NCBI GenBank assembly: GCA_963681505.1
Contig: OY811983.1
Location: 4,952,122 to 5,016,121 of the forward strand
Source of the DNA: Eunapius fragilis
Lineage: Eukaryota > Porifera > Demospongiae > Spongillida > Spongillidae
Length of the DNA: 64,000 nt
Direction of reading: 5' to 3'
Shown here piece by piece: positions 63,517-64,000 of this stretch (its first letter is position 1; each line of letters opens with the position of its first letter). Position numbers and translations under genes: made by a program. Under the pieces are notes generated by a model. That model was not told the DNA's origin and did not search any database. It saw only the letters and a list, made by a program, of their open reading frames with translations.

Positions 63517-64000
63517 TCAGCTAGCACACTGGCGGTCCTTCACTGCTGCCATCATCCACTTCTCCATCTTAGTGTCGTAGTCGTCAGACCACGGAGAAGC
63601 GACTCCATTTTGGCACGGCACTTTCCACTCGACAACGCCGTTATCGCCGACATTGGAGTACCCTCCGATCAGGTAGGTTTTCCCGACGGCCAGGTCGAGG
63701 CAAGGTCCGCACCGTTCGTCACACGTCCGGATGACGATGTTCTGGGGCACCGGGGCTTTGCAGGACAAGTCGAATCCTTTGCTGACGTTTACGCCGTAGG
63801 TGACGATACGATTTGTAGTGTTTCTGCTCTGCACTGACACCTTAGCAGCTGCAGGAAAATGATTGCATCAAACGTGATTGTTGGCCCACACGCGCATATA
63901 CACCTCGTGACATTGCCGTGCAAAAAGGCTTACCAAACGTGTAGTTGCTGTTTTGCAGCCTGAAAGTTGTCGAAAAGACCTTACTAAGAGGCCCGCATGT
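63517..64000 (-). CDS. Secreted CRD-NTR protein, C-terminal part (sFRP-like gene 4, runs off window)
   Basis: Exon 2 (63848-63517) encodes a complete NTR module: AAKVSVQSRNTTN, then CGPCLDLAVGKTYLIGGYSN, EWKVPC and a Trp-rich end. Upstream, an 85-bp phase-1 intron (63933-63849) is preceded by the end of exon 1 (64000-63934), reading TCGPLSKV...RLQNSNYTF. This matches the linker end NYTFG of gene 2 and the TCxxC-type linker of the other genes. A Frizzled CRD is therefore expected just past the window edge, but it is not visible here. Same strand, intron position and phase as genes 1-3. Confidence 0.8.

Overview
The window looks like nuclear DNA of an early-branching animal, most likely a sponge (probably a demosponge). 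The genes have introns with GT-AG boundaries, there is an intact five-unit polyubiquitin gene and a tektin-type ciliary gene, and there are several secreted Frizzled-CRD plus netrin-like-domain proteins of the sFRP type. The rest is accessory DNA: microsatellites, G/C homopolymer runs, minisatellites, fold-back elements and decayed retrotransposons. The sponge assignment is inference from gene content; a cnidarian or another early-branching animal is not excluded.

Layout. 0-5 kb: a two-exon transposon-type pseudogene, small hairpin elements and microsatellites. 5.8-7.3 kb: polyubiquitin gene with a compact promoter. 7.4-12.8 kb: fold-back elements, a pyrimidine-rich minisatellite and decayed coding-like DNA. 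13.6-20.8 kb (+): a five-exon, 431-codon tektin-like gene (TEKTL1/CCDC105-like) whose 5.2-kb last intron holds three minisatellites; the largest is built from copies of that intron's own 5' splice site. 21.1-22.4 kb (-): sFRP-like gene 1, tail-to-tail with the tektin-like gene. 22.4-33 kb: mostly non-coding, with a BEL/Pao integrase remnant and a nest of palindromes. 33.0-39.3 kb: a nest of non-LTR retrotransposon copies with restriction-like endonuclease motifs, mostly bounded by TTA/TAA runs. 40.2-41.3, 46.9-48.7 and 63.5-64.0 kb (-): sFRP-like genes 2, 3 and 4 (the last runs off the window). 49.5-56.0 kb: further decayed copies of the same retrotransposon group. 56.4-63.5 kb: fold-back and hAT-like remnants, with no recognisable gene.

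The most notable system is the same-strand cluster of at least four secreted CRD-NTR genes over about 43 kb. All four have one phase-1 intron exactly between the CRD-linker exon and the NTR exon. The first three have TATA-like boxes close to the start codon. Gene 3 carries two CRDs, both missing the same cysteine pair (C2 and C4). By family knowledge such proteins are extracellular Wnt/Frizzled modulators, so the cluster reads as a lineage-specific expansion that may be diversifying ligand binding. A ~290-bp palindromic element family is scattered through the same DNA and appears undescribed as far as I can judge from the sequence alone.
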